From Ramlibacter sp. (GTDB lineage: Bacteria > Pseudomonadota > Gammaproteobacteria > Burkholderiales > Burkholderiaceae_C), in contig JAQGMT010000207.1 of assembly GCA_028292185.1 (NCBI GenBank), positions 1 through 16,610 of the forward strand: a DNA stretch of 16,610 nt. Reading direction: 5' to 3'. The notes under the pieces are model-generated. The model was not told where the DNA came from, searched no databases, and saw nothing but the letters and a program-made list of their open reading frames with translations. The translations under genes were made by a program, and so were the position numbers. Shown here piece after piece: positions 14,080 to 16,610 of the stretch; position 1 is the first letter of the stretch; each line of letters begins with the position of its first letter.

Positions 14080-14661
14080 ATGCACACCACCCACCTGTTG
14101 TACCTGCACGGATTCCGCTCCTCTCCGCAGTCAGCCAAAGCCCGGCGGATGGCCGCGCTTGTGAAGCAGCGGCATCCGCAGGTGATGTGGTGGTGCCCGC
14201 AACTTCCGCCTTCACCGGCGGCCGCCATCGACATGATCATGGAAGGCATCGCCGACTGGCCGGACACCCTGGCCGTGATCGGCTCATCGCTGGGCGGCTT
14301 CTACGCGACCTGCGTGGCGCAGGCGCGGGGTTGCAAGGCCGTGCTGCTCAATCCCGCAGTGCATCCAGCCCGCGACTTGGCCAAGTACATCGGTGAGCAG
14401 ACGACTTGGCACAATCCCGGCGAGCGATTCTTCTTCGAGCCCGGATTCGTCGCGGAACTGCGCGCGCTCGAATGCGGCGCCCTCGCCCGCCCGGAAAACA
14501 TATTCGCGATCATCGCCAAAGGGGACGAGGTTCTCGATTGGCGCGAAATGTCCGCGCGCTACCCGGGTGCGTACACCAAGCTGCTGGAAGGCGGCGATCA
14601 TGCGCTCTCGGATTTCGAGCCGCACATCGAGGATCTATTCGCTTTCCTTGAGCTGGCCTGA
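14080..14661 (+). CDS. YqiA/YcfP-type alpha/beta hydrolase (esterase)
   Basis: This is a 193-residue small alpha/beta hydrolase. The oxyanion strand LLYLHGFRSSP is near the N-terminus (residues 6-16). The nucleophile elbow is GSSLGG, with the serine at about residue 69, followed by FYAT. A C-terminal GGDHALSDFE supplies the catalytic His, and an Asp in AKGDEVLDW may complete the triad. Related proteins (E. coli YqiA) hydrolyse short acyl or CoA esters in vitro; the natural substrate is unknown. The ATG at 14080 is chosen because it starts the standard MHTTHLLYLHGF N-terminus; in-frame starts at 14065 or 13990 would lengthen it and, in the latter case, overlap rodA. It ends 26 nt before the RNB nuclease gene, a probable operon. 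Confidence 0.88.
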   Translation: MHTTHLLYLHGFRSSPQSAKARRMAALVKQRHPQVMWWCPQLPPSPAAAIDMIMEGIADWPDTLAVIGSSLGGFYATCVAQARGCKAVLLNPAVHPARDLAKYIGEQTTWHNPGERFFFEPGFVAELRALECGALARPENIFAIIAKGDEVLDWREMSARYPGAYTKLLEGGDHALSDFEPHIEDLFAFLELA

Positions 14662-14687
14662 AACGTCCGCATGGGAGAATCAATCCC

Positions 14688-16610
14688 ATGTTTGTATTGT
14701 TTGAAGAAGCGGGCAAGTTCCAGGCCGGCCGCGTGCTGGCCGAGGCGGACGCGTCCTCGCAGGTGGAGCTCGACAGCGGCAAGCGCGTCAAGGTCAAGGC
14801 TGCCAACATCCTGCTGAAGTTCGAGAAGCCTTCTCCCGCGCAGCTGGTGCAGGAAGCGCAGGCATTGGCGCAAACCATCGAACTGGAACTGGCCTGGGAA
14901 TTCGCTCCCGAAGAGGAATTCGGCTTCGCCGATCTGGCCCGCGACTACTTCAGCGAGCATGCGACGCTCACGCAGCAGGCTGCCGCGCTGCTGCGGCTGT
15001 TCGAGGCTCCGCATTATTTCCGCCGTTCCGGCAAAGGGCGCTTCAAGAAAGCGCCAGCTGAAATTCTGCAGCAGGCACTGGCGGCGATCGAGAAGAAAAA
15101 GCAGGTGCAGGCACAGATTTCGGGCTGGGCCGCGGAGCTGGCATCGGGGTCCTGCCCTGCGCCCGTGCGCGAGCAGTTGTTCAAGATCCTGTTCAAGCCG
15201 GACAAGAACGCGCCCGAATACAAGGCCGTGGTCGAAGCCGCGCGTGCCACCCAGACGGCGCCGCTGGACCTCCTGAAGCGCTCGGGGGCGATCGACTCGC
15301 CCTACCAATTCCATTGGAAACGCTTCCTGTTCGAGAACTTTCCCAAGGGCACGGCGTTTCCGCCATTGCAGGCCGCGGCCATCAAGGATGATTTGCCCTT
15401 GGCGGATGTCGAGGCGTTCTCCATCGACGACTCGAGCACCACCGAGATCGACGACGCGCTCTCGGTACAGGGCCTGGGCACCGGCACCGTTACCGTCGGC
15501 ATTCACATCGCCGCGCCGGGATTGGCCTTGCAGCCCGCCACCGCGATCGACCAGGTGGCGCGCCAGCGCCTGTCCACGGTGTACATGCCGGGTCACAAGA
15601 TCACCATGCTGCCTGACGAGGTGGTCCAGGCGTATACGTTGATGGCGGGACGCGCTTGCCCGGCGGTGTCGCTCTATGCGAGCTTCGACGAAGCCACGCT
15701 CGCGCCCAAAGCCACCGAAACGCGCGTGGAGCGCGTGCCGATCAAGGCCAACCTGCGGCACGACCAGCTCGATGCCGTGGTGACCGAGGCGTGGATCCAG
15801 GGCGAGCCCGGCGAGGCCGCCGTGCCCGACGACGTAGCCGCTCTGCGAGAGCCGCTCTCGTTCCTGCACCGCCTGGCGCTGCACCTGAAGTCCTTGCGCG
15901 AAGTGGCCCGCGGCAAGCCGGAGAACTTCAATCGCCCCGACTACAACTTCAAATTGTCAGGCGGCCGCGGCGATGAGCCCACCGGGGACGAGCAAGTGGA
16001 GATCAGCATCCGAAGGCGCGGCGCGCCGCTCGACCTGATCGTCGCCGAAGCCATGATCCTGGCCAACAGCACCTGGGGCAGTTGGTTGGGCGAGCTGGGC
16101 GTGCCCGCGATCTACCGCAGCCAGGCCAGCCTGGCGCCGGGCATCAAGGTCCGCATGGGTACCAAGGCCTTGCCGCACGCCGGCATCGGCGTGAAGAGTT
16201 ATGCCTGGAGCACTTCGCCCTTGCGCCGCTATACCGACCTGGTGAACCAGTGGCAGATCATCGCCGCCGCCCGCCATGGCCGCACCGCCGCACTGGCCGC
16301 GCCCTTCAAGCCCAAGGACGCCGAACTGTTTTCCATCATCTCCGGCTTCGACGCGGCGTATGCCGCTTACAACAGTCACCAAGGGGGAATGGAAAGATTC
16401 TGGACCCTCAAATACGTGCAGCAGCAAGGGATCACCGAACTGGTCGGCACCTTGTTCAAGGACGGCATGGTCCGCGCGGACGACTTGCCCCTGGTGCTGC
16501 CGGTGCTCGGCGGCGCGAGCCTTCCACGGGGCGCCAGGCTGCGGGTGAAGCTGGGCGAAATCGACCTCATCACCCTCGACGTGAAGGGCACGGTGATCGA
16601 GCGCCTGGAC
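14688..16610 (+). CDS. RNB-domain exoribonuclease (RNase II/R family), 3' end beyond the window
   Basis: An open frame of 641 codons runs to the last base. The protein begins MFVLFEEAGKFQ, with a small beta-rich N-terminal domain and helices to about residue 200. The RNB catalytic block IDDSSTTEIDDAL occupies 246-258, with D247, D255 and D256 corresponding to three of the four metal-binding aspartates of E. coli RNase II; the fourth (D207 in E. coli) is Glu (E253). The late RNB motif STSPLRRYTDLVNQWQI and a degenerate S1-like tail follow. The winged-helix and cold-shock domains of RNase R are not evident, so this is an RNase II-like 3'-5' exoribonuclease, possibly of the subfamily shared with cyanobacteria and plastids. 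The ATG has a GGGAGA ribosome site 9 nt upstream. Confidence 0.93.
   Translation, partial: MFVLFEEAGKFQAGRVLAEADASSQVELDSGKRVKVKAANILLKFEKPSPAQLVQEAQALAQTIELELAWEFAPEEEFGFADLARDYFSEHATLTQQAAALLRLFEAPHYFRRSGKGRFKKAPAEILQQALAAIEKKKQVQAQISGWAAELASGSCPAPVREQLFKILFKPDKNAPEYKAVVEAARATQTAPLDLLKRSGAIDSPYQFHWKRFLFENFPKGTAFPPLQAAAIKDDLPLADVEAFSIDDSSTTEIDDALSVQGLGTGTVTVGIHIAAPGLALQPATAIDQVARQRLSTVYMPGHKITMLPDEVVQAYTLMAGRACPAVSLYASFDEATLAPKATETRVERVPIKANLRHDQLDAVVTEAWIQGEPGEAAVPDDVAALREPLSFLHRLALHLKSLREVARGKPENFNRPDYNFKLSGGRGDEPTGDEQVEISIRRRGAPLDLIVAEAMILANSTWGSWLGELGVPAIYRSQASLAPGIKVRMGTKALPHAGIGVKSYAWSTSPLRRYTDLVNQWQIIAAARHGRTAALAAPFKPKDAELFSIISGFDAAYAAYNSHQGGMERFWTLKYVQQQGITELVGTLFKDGMVRADDLPLVLPVLGGASLPRGARLRVKLGEIDLITLDVKGTVIERLD

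Noticed and set aside
10484..14396. Long plus-strand open frames (about 650 codons each) opposite tldD, the oxidoreductase and rodA
   Set aside because: They mirror the codon structure of firmly identified minus-strand genes. Their translations are low-complexity His/Gln/Arg-rich.
14598..15884. A 428-codon minus-strand frame opposite the RNB nuclease
   Set aside because: The plus-strand frame carries clear RNB motifs and runs unbroken to the window end, so the minus frame is a shadow.

Overview
The window is a compact, GC-rich stretch of housekeeping chromosome. Protein similarity and gene order (an accB-accC-prmA-zinc-ribbon-kinase run, mpl, rodA, tldD, aroG) point to a betaproteobacterium of the order Burkholderiales, probably Comamonadaceae or a close relative. 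This assignment comes from family recognition, not from a search. There are no rRNA or tRNA genes, insertion sequences, phage genes or CRISPR arrays, and no gene-free stretch longer than about 200 bases.

Layout. Bases 1-63 are the tail of a short-chain dehydrogenase on the plus strand. From 4720 down to 60 the minus strand carries a tight run: accB, accC (biotin carboxyl carrier protein and biotin carboxylase of acetyl-CoA carboxylase), prmA (ribosomal protein L11 methyltransferase), a membrane-anchored zinc-ribbon protein of the DUF3426 type, and a PfkB-family kinase resembling actinobacterial adenosine kinase. Upstream of accB is an AT-rich leader with a perfect 10-bp inverted repeat. From 6019 to 4869 a second minus-strand pair encodes an uncharacterised protein with a degenerate nucleotidyltransferase-like motif and, coupled to it by an ATGA overlap, a TlpA-type membrane-tethered thioredoxin. 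Mpl, the murein tripeptide ligase used in cell-wall recycling, is divergent on the plus strand (6064-7434).

From 14009 down to 7451 the minus strand holds rodA (SEDS glycan polymerase), a 3-hydroxyisobutyrate-dehydrogenase-like oxidoreductase, tldD (metalloprotease subunit), a hypothetical protein, aroG (class I DAHP synthase, the first step of aromatic amino acid synthesis) and another hypothetical protein that seems to have its own promoter. On the plus strand from 14080, a YqiA-type alpha/beta hydrolase is followed by an RNB-domain ribonuclease cut off by the window end.

The most interesting element is the leader of aroG (about 9686-9866, minus strand). It contains a short ORF whose codons 7-14 read Tyr-Phe-Phe-Gly-Tyr-Phe-Trp-Phe. 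Downstream is a strong intrinsic terminator placed just before aroG, and a 10-nt direct repeat lets part of the leader ORF pair with the terminator's 5' arm. This is the architecture of translation-coupled transcription attenuation. Starvation for Tyr, Phe or Trp would stall a ribosome in the leader, favour the antiterminator and allow DAHP synthase expression.
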